Shown here: piece by piece, positions 1-6,148 of the stretch
Layout of the letters: each line of letters opens with the position of its first letter
How positions within the stretch are numbered: the first letter of the stretch is position 1
Source of the DNA: Pseudomonadota bacterium
GTDB lineage: Bacteria > Myxococcota_A > Polyangia > Polyangiales > Polyangiaceae
Direction: 5' to 3'
DNA: 9,197 nucleotides
Assembly (NCBI GenBank): GCA_023411445.1
Contig: JAEYOT010000569.1
Span: forward strand, 1-9,197
Notes under the pieces: generated by a model
Databases searched by the model: none
What the model was told of the DNA's origin: nothing
What the model saw: only the letters and a program-made list of their open reading frames with translations
Program-made: the position numbers and the translations under genes

Positions 1-609
1 GTGGAGTCCTTGCACTTCGGGCTGAGCTTGAGCGCGCTCGGCGCGGTCGTCGCCTACCTGGTGCTCCGGCGACGCTTCCGGTTGCACGCGGTGGGCGCCA
101 TCGTCGGCCCGCTGGCGCTCACGTTCTTGATCGGCGCGCAGTTCGTGTCCACACCCACGCCGGGAGCCGAGCTGCCGCGCGGCTTGCTCTCGTTGCACAT
201 CGCCGCCAACTTGCTCGGGCTCGGCGTGTTCCTGGTGGCGGGCGGCTCCTCGGCGCTGTACGTGGCGGTGGAGCGCCGCTTGCGCAGCAAGAAGCTCGGC
301 TCCTCGCGCCTGCCTCCGCTCGACGCGCTGGACCGGGCCGCGCACCGCTTGCTCTTGATCGGCTTCCCGCTGCTCACCTTCGGCGTGGTTACGGGCGCCG
401 TGTTCACCCAGCGCGTGGCGGAGGCGGGCGGCGCTGCCGCGCTGCGCACGGGGCTGGGCTACACCACCTGGGCGCTGCTCGCGGCTGTGCTGCTCTTGCG
501 ACAGATCACCGGTCTCAGCGGGCGCCGGGCCGCTTACGGCACGCTGGCCGGCGTCGCCTGCGTGCTGGTCGTGATGCTGGTGTACGCCGTACGGGGAGGC
601 ACGGCGTGA
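1..609 (+). CDS. HemX/CcsA-family membrane protein, 5' partial
   Basis: The 202 visible residues contain about six hydrophobic segments, near residues 5-22, 30-50, 62-90, 116-136, 150-167 and 178-198. The conserved core at 103-135 (RLPPLDALDRAAHR, then GFPLLTFGVVTGAVF) is typical of the cytochrome c assembly/HemX family (CcsA, PF01578), as is His66 at the start of a helix. The GTG at position 1 is probably an internal valine: family members are usually about 260-280 residues, and the 'ESLHF' start matches an internal segment of relatives. The tryptophan-rich WGxxWxWD heme-handling motif of true CcsA is not visible; the corresponding stretch (about 138-160) is Ala/Gly-rich with one Trp. The gene overlaps hemA by 4 bases. 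HemX-type proteins next to hemA are thought to influence glutamyl-tRNA reductase level or heme handling; that role here is inferred from family and position. A CcsA-like cytochrome c role is the alternative. Confidence 0.8.
   Translation: MESLHFGLSLSALGAVVAYLVLRRRFRLHAVGAIVGPLALTFLIGAQFVSTPTPGAELPRGLLSLHIAANLLGLGVFLVAGGSSALYVAVERRLRSKKLGSSRLPPLDALDRAAHRLLLIGFPLLTFGVVTGAVFTQRVAEAGGAAALRTGLGYTTWALLAAVLLLRQITGLSGRRAAYGTLAGVACVLVVMLVYAVRGGTA
593..599 (+). promoter_or_regulatory. Ribosome binding site of hemA
   Basis: A purine-rich GGGGAGG lies inside the end of the upstream HemX-like gene, 6 bases before the GTG at 606. It supports that start and translational coupling across the GTGA overlap. 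Confidence 0.75.
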
Positions 610-2015
610 TCGTCGTCGTGGGTCTCTCGCACCGCACGGCGCCCATCTCCGTGCGTGAAGCCATCGCGCTGCCCAAAGAGGTGGTGCCGGACCTGCTGCG
701 TGAGCTGTGCGCGCAGCCGCAAGTAGGGGAGGCGCTCGTCGTCTCCACCTGCAACCGCGTGGAGCTGGTGGCGGCGGGGCGCGGGGTGGACGCGGACTTG
801 AGCGGCGTGGTGGAGGCGTGCGCGGCGGCGCTGTGCCAGCGCGCGCCCAAGGTGCGCGACTACCTCTACCGCCACGCCGGCGGCGCCGCGGTGCGCCACC
901 TGTTCCGCGTGGCCGCGTCGCTGGACAGCTTGGTGCTGGGCGAGCCGCAGATCTTGGGCCAGCTCAAGCAAGCCTTCGATCTCTCGCGCGAGCAGCGCAC
1001 GCTGGGGCCGATCCTGAATCGCACGCTGCCGCGCGCCATTCGCGTGGCCAAGCGCGTGCGCTCGGAGACGACGATCGGCGCCGGTCAGGTCAGCGTGCCC
1101 AGCGTGGCCGTGGATCTGGCGCGCCAGATTTTCGGGGATTTTGCTGGACGTTTCGTGCTCTTGGTCGGCTCCGGCGAGATGGCGGAGACCGCGGCCAAGC
1201 AGCTGCGCGGCGCCGGCGCTCGCGTGGTGGTGGTGGGGCGCAACCTGGAGCGCGCCACGGAGGTGGCCAAGGCGGTGGACGGGGAAGGGCGCGGCTGGGC
1301 GGAGCTGTCCTCTTCGCTGGTCGAGGCCGACGTCGTCATCACCAGCACCAGCGCGAAGGGCTTCGTGATCGACTACGACACCGTGGCAGCCGCGCGGAAG
1401 CGGCGCCGTGGTCAGAACCAGTTCTTGATCGATCTAGCCGTGCCGCGTGACATCGATCCGCGCATCGAGAAGTTGGACGGCGTCTTCCTCTACAACGTGG
1501 ATGACCTGCAGGCTCAGGTGCAAGAGTCGCTCAGCGCGCGCTCCCGCGAGGCGGAGCGCGCGGAGGCGATCGTGGTGCACGAGGCGCTCGGCTACGATCG
1601 CTGGGCGGACGCCGAGCAAGCCACGCCCACCATCGTCGCCCTGCGCCAGCGCCTGCGCGCGGCGCTGGAGGTTGAGCTGAGCCGCAGCCTCAAGGGCCGC
1701 CTAAGGCACCTGGGCGAGGAAGATCGCGCGGCGCTCGGTAAGATGGTGGATGCCTCGATCAACCGCGTGCTGCACGGCCCGACGCTGCGGCTGCGCCAGG
1801 CAGCGGCGGTGCGCGGCCCGGAGGCCCTGACCCTGGAGCAGCTGACCGGCGCGCTGACGGAGCTTTTCGATCTTGCAACCGGCGACGCTTTGCCGGAAGA
1901 CGCGGACGTGTCAGAGGAAGACGCCCTGGCGGGCACGTTGGAGTCGAGCGCCCCCGAAGCGGACCTGGCAGAGCCCAGCCAGGGCAAGCGCAGGCCCCAC
2001 TCGGAGGCGCCGTGA
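606..2015 (+). CDS. hemA: Glutamyl-tRNA reductase
   Basis: HemA is the NADPH-dependent cytoplasmic enzyme that reduces glutamyl-tRNA(Glu) to glutamate-1-semialdehyde, the first committed step of the C5 route to 5-aminolevulinate and heme. The N-terminal catalytic domain shows GLSHRTAPISVRE (6-18) and STCNRVEL with the nucleophile Cys49. The family signature SLDSLVLGEPQILGQ is at 105-119. The NADPH-binding Rossmann domain starts with VLLVGSGEMAE (184-194), and a helical dimerisation domain runs to about residue 425. The GTG start is set by the overlap with the previous stop (GTGA) and by the GGGGAGG at 593-599. At 469 residues it is longer than the usual roughly 410-440. The excess is an acidic Glu/Asp/Ala-rich tail from about 427 that ends in a short basic stretch. 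The gene overlaps hemC by 4 bases, so the three genes should form one operon. Identification is firm; the role of the tail is unknown. Confidence 0.98.
   Translation: MIVVVGLSHRTAPISVREAIALPKEVVPDLLRELCAQPQVGEALVVSTCNRVELVAAGRGVDADLSGVVEACAAALCQRAPKVRDYLYRHAGGAAVRHLFRVAASLDSLVLGEPQILGQLKQAFDLSREQRTLGPILNRTLPRAIRVAKRVRSETTIGAGQVSVPSVAVDLARQIFGDFAGRFVLLVGSGEMAETAAKQLRGAGARVVVVGRNLERATEVAKAVDGEGRGWAELSSSLVEADVVITSTSAKGFVIDYDTVAAARKRRRGQNQFLIDLAVPRDIDPRIEKLDGVFLYNVDDLQAQVQESLSARSREAERAEAIVVHEALGYDRWADAEQATPTIVALRQRLRAALEVELSRSLKGRLRHLGEEDRAALGKMVDASINRVLHGPTLRLRQAAAVRGPEALTLEQLTGALTELFDLATGDALPEDADVSEEDALAGTLESSAPEADLAEPSQGKRRPHSEAP
2003..2007 (+). promoter_or_regulatory. Ribosome binding site of hemC
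   Basis: GGAGG lies within the last codons of hemA, 4 bases before the GTG at 2012. The spacing is short but workable, and it fits coupled translation from the GTGA overlap. Confidence 0.6.
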
Positions 2016-2908
2016 GCAAGCCGATCGTCGTCGCCACGCGCAAGAGCGCGCTGGCGCTCGCGCAGTCACGCGCGTTCATCGCGCGGCTGCAGGCAGCGCA
2101 CCCGCAGGTGGAGCTTCGCGAGCTGCACGTCACCACCACGGGAGACGTGGTGCAGGATCGCGCGCTCGCGGAGATCGGCGGCAAGGGTCTGTTCGTGAAG
2201 GAGATCGAAGAGGCGCTGCTGGATGGCCGCGCGGACCTCGCCGTTCACTCGCTGAAGGACGTGCCGCCTCAGCTCTTGCCGTCGCTGACCATCGAGTGCA
2301 TCCCGGAGCGCGAAGATCCGCGCGACGTGCTCGCGAGTCGGAGCGGGCTCTCGCTCGCCCAGCTGCCGCCCGGCAGCCGCGTGGGCACCGGCTCGCTGCG
2401 CCGGCGCGTGCAGCTCCTGGCGTATCGCCCCGATCTGGAGGTGGTCGCGATCCGCGGCAACGTCGATACACGCCTGCGTAAGAGCGAGAGCGGTGAGGTG
2501 GACGCGGTGATCCTCGCTCGCGCCGGCCTGAACCGCTTGGGTATGGCGGCGCGCGCTACCGAGAGCATCGCGCCCGAGGTGATGCTGCCAGCCGTCGGAC
2601 AAGGGGCGCTGGGCATCGAGCAGCGCGCGGACGACGAGCGCGTGCGCGAGCTCTTGGCGCCCCTCTCCCACTCGGAGACGAAAATTCTCGTGACGGCCGA
2701 GCGCGGCGTGATGTTGGCCATCAACGGCAACTGCACCACGCCGGTCGCGGCCTTCGCGGTCAGGAAGGGAGAGGACATGTACCTGCGTGCCTTCCTCGCA
2801 GAACCTGACGGCTCACGGCCTCGCCGCGCGGAGGTGACGCGCCGCATGCCGGAGAGCGCGGAAGAAGCCGCAGAAATCGGCCAGCAGCTCGGCGCTCAGC
2901 TGCGCTAG
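2012..2908 (+). CDS. hemC: Porphobilinogen deaminase (hydroxymethylbilane synthase)
   Basis: HemC condenses four porphobilinogen molecules into linear hydroxymethylbilane in the cytoplasm, using a covalently bound dipyrromethane cofactor. The 298 residues are full length for the family (about 300-320). Visible landmarks are the N-terminal VATRKSALALAQS, then TTTGDVVQDRALAEIGGKGLF with the substrate-binding basic region, AVHSLKDVP with the catalytic Asp83, GTGSLRRRVQLL, RGNVDTRLRK, and LPAVGQGALGIE. The cofactor-attachment cysteine is Cys241 in INGNCTTPVAAFA; the residue just before it is Asn where many members have Gly. The GTG start at 2012 overlaps the hemA stop and has a GGAGG upstream. 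It is the last gene of the visible hem operon. hemD, which makes uroporphyrinogen III from the product, does not follow and must be encoded elsewhere. Confidence 0.98.
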   Translation: MSKPIVVATRKSALALAQSRAFIARLQAAHPQVELRELHVTTTGDVVQDRALAEIGGKGLFVKEIEEALLDGRADLAVHSLKDVPPQLLPSLTIECIPEREDPRDVLASRSGLSLAQLPPGSRVGTGSLRRRVQLLAYRPDLEVVAIRGNVDTRLRKSESGEVDAVILARAGLNRLGMAARATESIAPEVMLPAVGQGALGIEQRADDERVRELLAPLSHSETKILVTAERGVMLAINGNCTTPVAAFAVRKGEDMYLRAFLAEPDGSRPRRAEVTRRMPESAEEAAEIGQQLGAQLR

Positions 2909-2927
2909 CGGAGCCCGAGCGCTGCGC
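2902..2927 (+). terminator. Possible hairpin at the end of hemC
   Basis: The left arm (2902-2910, one bulged T at 2906) pairs with CGCTGCGC at 2920-2927, giving an 8-bp GC-rich stem and a 9-base loop. It spans the hemC stop codon. There is no T-run after it, so it is not a classical intrinsic terminator. It could help end the hem transcript or stabilise its 3' end, or it could be chance in GC-rich DNA. Confidence 0.25.
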
Positions 2928-2981
2928 CAGCCGTACTAGCGCTTCCAATTTGGCCCCGAGCCCGTGATAAAGTCCGCCGCC

Positions 2982-3584
2982 ATGTTGGGACGCCGTCAGG
3001 TTCTGAGCTCGCTGTCGCTTTCGCTCGCCCTCTCGCTGGCTGGATCGCTCACCGCTTGCGGTGGCGGGCAGCCCGAGGAGAAGACCGCCAACGTCAAGGC
3101 GGGCTCGCTGCCGGAAGGTGGCGAGTGGAACGGCGTCTACTACAGCACGCAGTTCGGCTACCTGCATTTGGTCTCGGATAACCGCACCGCGAACGGCGCC
3201 TGGCGTACCGCCGCGGGCGACGCCTGGGGCGAGCTCTCCGGTGAGATCGAGGGCGACCTGCTCAAGTACGAGTGGAAGGAGCGCAAGATCGGCGCCATCG
3301 GCGCGGACGCGACCAAGAGCGGTCGCGGCTACTTCCGCTACACGATCCCTAGCCCGGACGAGCCTCACAAGATCGTGGGCGAGTGGGGGCTGGACAAGAG
3401 CGACGCTGGCAACCCCTGGGAAGCGGTCAAGCAGATTCGCATGGAGCCCAAGCCGGAGTCCGTGAAGCCCGACGAGATCGAAGGGCGCACGAACGTGGGC
3501 GGCTGGGACGACGAGGGCGAAGACAAGCCCACGGATTCTTCGGGTGATTCGCAGGGTTCAGACGGCGATCCGTCGCCTCCCTGA
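2982..3584 (+). CDS. Putative lipoprotein of unknown function
   Basis: I do not recognise the family. From the ATG at 2982 the product has 200 residues. It opens with a basic MLGRRQVL, a Ser/Leu-rich hydrophobic stretch and the lipobox LTAC with Cys26, so a lipid-anchored envelope protein is expected. The double Arg followed by a short hydrophobic core is loosely Tat-like but lacks a full motif. The middle (about 45-150) is rich in Trp, Tyr and Gly, with alternating patterns such as GVYYSTQFGYLHL and GELSGEIEGDLLKYEWKE that suggest a small beta-sandwich or barrel. The last 45 or so residues are acidic, Ser/Asp/Gly-rich and probably disordered. A GTG at 2964 is also in frame but would add six residues ahead of the signal peptide and has no ribosome binding site. 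The ATG has no clear one either. The gene lies 73 bases after hemC and 56 bases before gcvPB; no functional link to either is evident. Confidence 0.8.
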   Translation: MLGRRQVLSSLSLSLALSLAGSLTACGGGQPEEKTANVKAGSLPEGGEWNGVYYSTQFGYLHLVSDNRTANGAWRTAAGDAWGELSGEIEGDLLKYEWKERKIGAIGADATKSGRGYFRYTIPSPDEPHKIVGEWGLDKSDAGNPWEAVKQIRMEPKPESVKPDEIEGRTNVGGWDDEGEDKPTDSSGDSQGSDGDPSPP

Positions 3585-3605
3585 AGCCCTTCGCTTGAGG
3601 CTTTT
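3584..3605 (+). terminator. Possible weak intrinsic terminator after the lipoprotein gene
   Basis: AAGCC(C)T pairs with AGGCTT across a 7-base loop, a 6-bp stem with one bulged C. The stem runs into a short T-run (CTTTTC). It begins at the last base of the lipoprotein stop codon, the expected place for a terminator. The stem is short, so the call is tentative and read-through into gcvPB is possible. Confidence 0.3.
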
Positions 3606-3640
3606 CGCGCTGGCGTGGACGTGCCATGGGGTGGCCGTCC

Positions 3641-5143
3641 ATGAGCGCGAAGTCCACGAGTGAAGCCGCCAAGGGTCTGCAGTTCAAAGAGCCGCCGATT
3701 TTCGAGCGCGGCACCGCTGGGCGTACCGCCGCCTCAGTCGCGCAGCTAGACGTGCCAGAGGTGGACGTCGCCAAAGAGCTCGGCGCGCTGTCGCGACAGA
3801 CGCCGGCGGGCTTGCCGGAAGTGAGCGAGCCGGAGGTGATCCGTCACTTCGTGCGGCTCTCGCAGTGGAACTTCAGCATCGACACGCAGTTTTACCCCTT
3901 GGGCTCGTGCACGATGAAGCACAACCCCAAGGTCAACGAGTGGGCGGCGCGTCTGGACGGCTTCGCCAACCTGCACCCGCTCACGCCGGACCATTTGGCG
4001 CAAGGCGCGCTGGAGCTGATGGTGCGCCTGGCCGCCATCCTGGCGGAGATCGTCGGCTTGGACGGCGTGAGCCTGCAGCCCGCCGCGGGCGCGCAGGGCG
4101 AGCTCACCGGCCTGATGATGATGCGGGCCTACCACCAGAAGCAGGGCAGGTCGCCGCGCAAGATCTTCATTCCGGATAGCGCGCACGGCACGAACCCGGC
4201 GAGCTGCGCGTTGAACGGCTTCGACGCGGTGCCGTTCGCCTCCGGACCGCAGGGCGTCGTGGAGCCAGCCACGCTAGTCGCCGCGATCGAGGCCGCGGGC
4301 GGCGAGGTCGCGGGCTTGATGATGACCAACCCGAACACGCTCGGGCTCTACGAGAGCGCGATGCCGCGCATCTGTCAGCTCATCCACGAGCGGGGAGGCC
4401 TGGTCTACGGCGATGGCGCGAACATGAACGCGGTGCTCGGCCGCGCTCGCCCCGGCGACGTAGGCGTGGACGTGATGCAGTACAACCTGCACAAGACGTT
4501 CACCACGCCGCACGGCGGCGGTGGCCCCGGCTCCGGGCCGGTGGCGTTCCGCAAGATCCTGGAGCCGTTTCAGCCCTCGCCCGTGGTGCGCAAGTTGGGC
4601 GACGCCTACGTCGTCGATCGCGATCGCCCCGATAGCGTCGGCGCCGTGCGCTCGTTCTACGGCAATTTCGGGATGATGGTGCGGGCGTACACGTACATCC
4701 GTGAGCTGGGAGCAGACGGGCTGCGCCAAGTGAGCGACATGGCCGTGCTCAACGCCAACTACGTCGCCGCGCGCCTGCGTGAGCATTTCCCGCTTGCTTA
4801 CGAGACGCCCATGCTGCACGAAGCCGTGTTCACGGATCGCGCGATCGAGGCCGAGACCACCGTGAAGACGCTGGATATCGCCAAGCGCCTGATCGACTAC
4901 GGCTTCCACCCGCCGACCGTGTACTTCCCGCTGGTCGTGCGTGGCGCCCTGATGGTCGAGCCCACGGAGACGGAGACCAAGCAGACCATCGACGCCTTCT
5001 GCGACTCGGTGATCGCCATCTTGGCCGAAGCTCGCGAGAACCCCGAGCTGCTGAAGACCGCGCCGCACCTCACGCGGCTGGGGCGCCTGGACGAGGCGCG
5101 CGCCGCCCGCAAGCCGCGCCTGCGCTGGACCGCGGAGAGCTGA
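3641..5143 (+). CDS. gcvPB: Glycine dehydrogenase (decarboxylating) subunit 2, P-protein beta subunit
   Basis: This is the PLP-binding subunit of the two-subunit P-protein of the glycine cleavage system. With GcvPA it decarboxylates glycine and passes the aminomethyl group to the lipoyl arm of GcvH. The 500 residues match the usual length of about 480-510. Family landmarks are YPLGSCTMKHNPK (about 86-98), LQPAAGAQGE, PDSAHGTNPAS (from 178), YGDGANMNA with Asp258, and NLHKTFTTPHGGGGPGSGP, in which Lys285 should form the Schiff base with PLP. The C-terminal domain has the typical FYGNFGMMVRAYTYI and PLVVRGALMVEPTETE stretches. An in-frame ATG at 3626 would add five residues; I prefer 3641 because a G-rich stretch (about 3628-3634) lies just upstream and the protein then begins MSAKS. 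gcvPA, gcvH and gcvT are not in the window and must lie elsewhere for a working complex. The stop codon is 3 bases from the stop of the convergent gene. Confidence 0.96.
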   Translation: MSAKSTSEAAKGLQFKEPPIFERGTAGRTAASVAQLDVPEVDVAKELGALSRQTPAGLPEVSEPEVIRHFVRLSQWNFSIDTQFYPLGSCTMKHNPKVNEWAARLDGFANLHPLTPDHLAQGALELMVRLAAILAEIVGLDGVSLQPAAGAQGELTGLMMMRAYHQKQGRSPRKIFIPDSAHGTNPASCALNGFDAVPFASGPQGVVEPATLVAAIEAAGGEVAGLMMTNPNTLGLYESAMPRICQLIHERGGLVYGDGANMNAVLGRARPGDVGVDVMQYNLHKTFTTPHGGGGPGSGPVAFRKILEPFQPSPVVRKLGDAYVVDRDRPDSVGAVRSFYGNFGMMVRAYTYIRELGADGLRQVSDMAVLNANYVAARLREHFPLAYETPMLHEAVFTDRAIEAETTVKTLDIAKRLIDYGFHPPTVYFPLVVRGALMVEPTETETKQTIDAFCDSVIAILAEARENPELLKTAPHLTRLGRLDEARAARKPRLRWTAES

Positions 5144-5146
5144 GCT

Positions 5147-6148
5147 TCAGCCGGGCGCGCCGCCGACGCCCATCGGCGGCAGGCACGTGCCGCTGTCAGC
5201 GTCACACAGCTCTGGATCCAGGCAGTCTTGAACGATAATGTTGATCTGGCCGGTGGCGCTGCACTGGTGCAGCACCGCGCCGTCGCAAGAGTAGCTGTTC
5301 GGCGGGCACAGATCGCACTGCCCGCCGATCTCGTCGCACAAGCCGGGCGAGCACGACGCCTGCTTGACGAAGCCGGTCCGGCCTTCGTTACACACTAGCA
5401 AATCGTCCGCGGCGCAGTCGTGCGCCCCCACCGCGCAAGCCGGCGCGTCGCAGTCCATGCGCTGCGCATTGCACAAGGCGGGCGTCGCGCAGGTCTTCAC
5501 CGGCTCCCAGCCGCTGCGATCGGCCTTGCAGCGCTGGAGGGCGGCGCCGCTGCACTGGTGGTCACCCTCGTCGCAGGGCGCGGGGTTGCACACGCCTTCG
5601 GCTGCATTGCAGTGCGCCTGCGTCGCGCAGCTCGTGCGCTTGCGATAGCCGGTGCGGTCCGGCTTGCACTCGTTCAGGTCACCATTGGCTGCGCACTGGA
5701 AGTCCTCACCGGGCTGGCAAACGGCGGGCCGGCACTTGCCGGCAGCCGCGTCGCACAGCGCTTCGCTGGCGCACGCGCTCGCGAAGGCCCACGCCGTCTG
5801 CTCCCGGTTGCACACGCGCAGCTCGCTGCCCGAGCAGCTAAAGGTGTCAGGCTGGCAGAAGGCGGGCTTACAGGCGCCCTCTTTCGCGTTGCAGAGCGCC
5901 GGCGTCGTGCAGGTATCGAGCAGCCTCCAGCCGCGCCCGTCGTCACACTGCTCTAGCTTGGCACCCTGGCAGCGAAACGCGCCGTCGTCGCAGACCGGGG
6001 AGGTGCCGCCTTTGCCCCCCTTGCCATCCTTGCCACCGGTGTCGAAGGCAGCGTCGTCGACCTCGAAGTCCCCGAACACCTTGTGACAGCCCGCCGCCGT
6101 GAGCAGCAGCAGCGCGAGCGAGAGCGGGCGATAAGGTAGCCGCATCAT
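5147..6148 (-). CDS. Cysteine-rich repeat lipoprotein, third gene of the kinase cassette
   Basis: I do not recognise a named family. From the ATG at 6148 the product has 333 residues. A lipoprotein signal peptide ends in LTAAGC (Cys21). A Gly/Lys-rich linker (about 36-51, GGKDGKGGKGG) follows, then six tandem repeats of about 45 residues (first to last Cys at 53-93, 98-139, 144-187, 192-233, 238-278 and 281-322). Each repeat has six cysteines spaced roughly C-x6-C-x7-C-x12-C-x5-C-x6-C, with recurring RxGW/Y/F, ALC(N/D) and a Gly or Pro near the ends. All 36 repeat cysteines are kept, which implies three disulfides per repeat and an exported, oxidising location. The start is set by the TGATG overlap with the PEGA gene stop and by GAGGGG upstream. 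A second ATG follows immediately at 6145. An upstream ATG at 6196 would put an Arg-rich stretch before the signal and is less likely. A role as a surface binding or sensing protein of the kinase cassette is inferred from gene order only. Confidence 0.85.
   Translation of the reverse strand: MMRLPYRPLSLALLLLTAAGCHKVFGDFEVDDAAFDTGGKDGKGGKGGTSPVCDDGAFRCQGAKLEQCDDGRGWRLLDTCTTPALCNAKEGACKPAFCQPDTFSCSGSELRVCNREQTAWAFASACASEALCDAAAGKCRPAVCQPGEDFQCAANGDLNECKPDRTGYRKRTSCATQAHCNAAEGVCNPAPCDEGDHQCSGAALQRCKADRSGWEPVKTCATPALCNAQRMDCDAPACAVGAHDCAADDLLVCNEGRTGFVKQASCSPGLCDEIGGQCDLCPPNSYSCDGAVLHQCSATGQINIIVQDCLDPELCDADSGTCLPPMGVGGAPG
5183..5992 (-). repeat. Six tandem six-cysteine coding repeats
   Basis: Six in-frame repeats with a period of about 129-144 bases lie at 5870-5992, 5732-5857, 5588-5719, 5450-5575, 5315-5437 and 5183-5308, in coding order from high to low coordinate. 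The cysteine spacing is nearly invariant. The third repeat has one extra residue in each of its first two gaps, the first has an 11-residue third gap and the fifth a 4-residue fourth gap. The intervening residues differ clearly between copies, so the duplications look old and kept by selection on the disulfide framework. The first, second and fourth copies share phrases such as TPALCNA or SEALCDA. Confidence 0.9.

Noticed and set aside
1..3. GTG at position 1 as the true start of the HemX-like gene
   Set aside because: The product would be about 60-70 residues shorter than the family, and its first residues match an internal segment of relatives; the gene is most likely cut by the window edge.
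2964..2981. GTG at 2964 as the start of the lipoprotein gene
   Set aside because: It has no ribosome binding site, and the ATG at 2982 gives a more typical basic start to the lipoprotein signal. It cannot be fully excluded.
4274..5068. 264-codon - strand open frame antisense to gcvPB
   Set aside because: A GC-rich shadow of gcvPB; the His/Val/Arg-rich translation has no recognisable motif.
5183..5992. CRISPR-like periodic repeats on the DNA level
   Set aside because: Copies are diverged, about 135 bases apart, and in frame within a protein gene; only the cysteine codons are kept.
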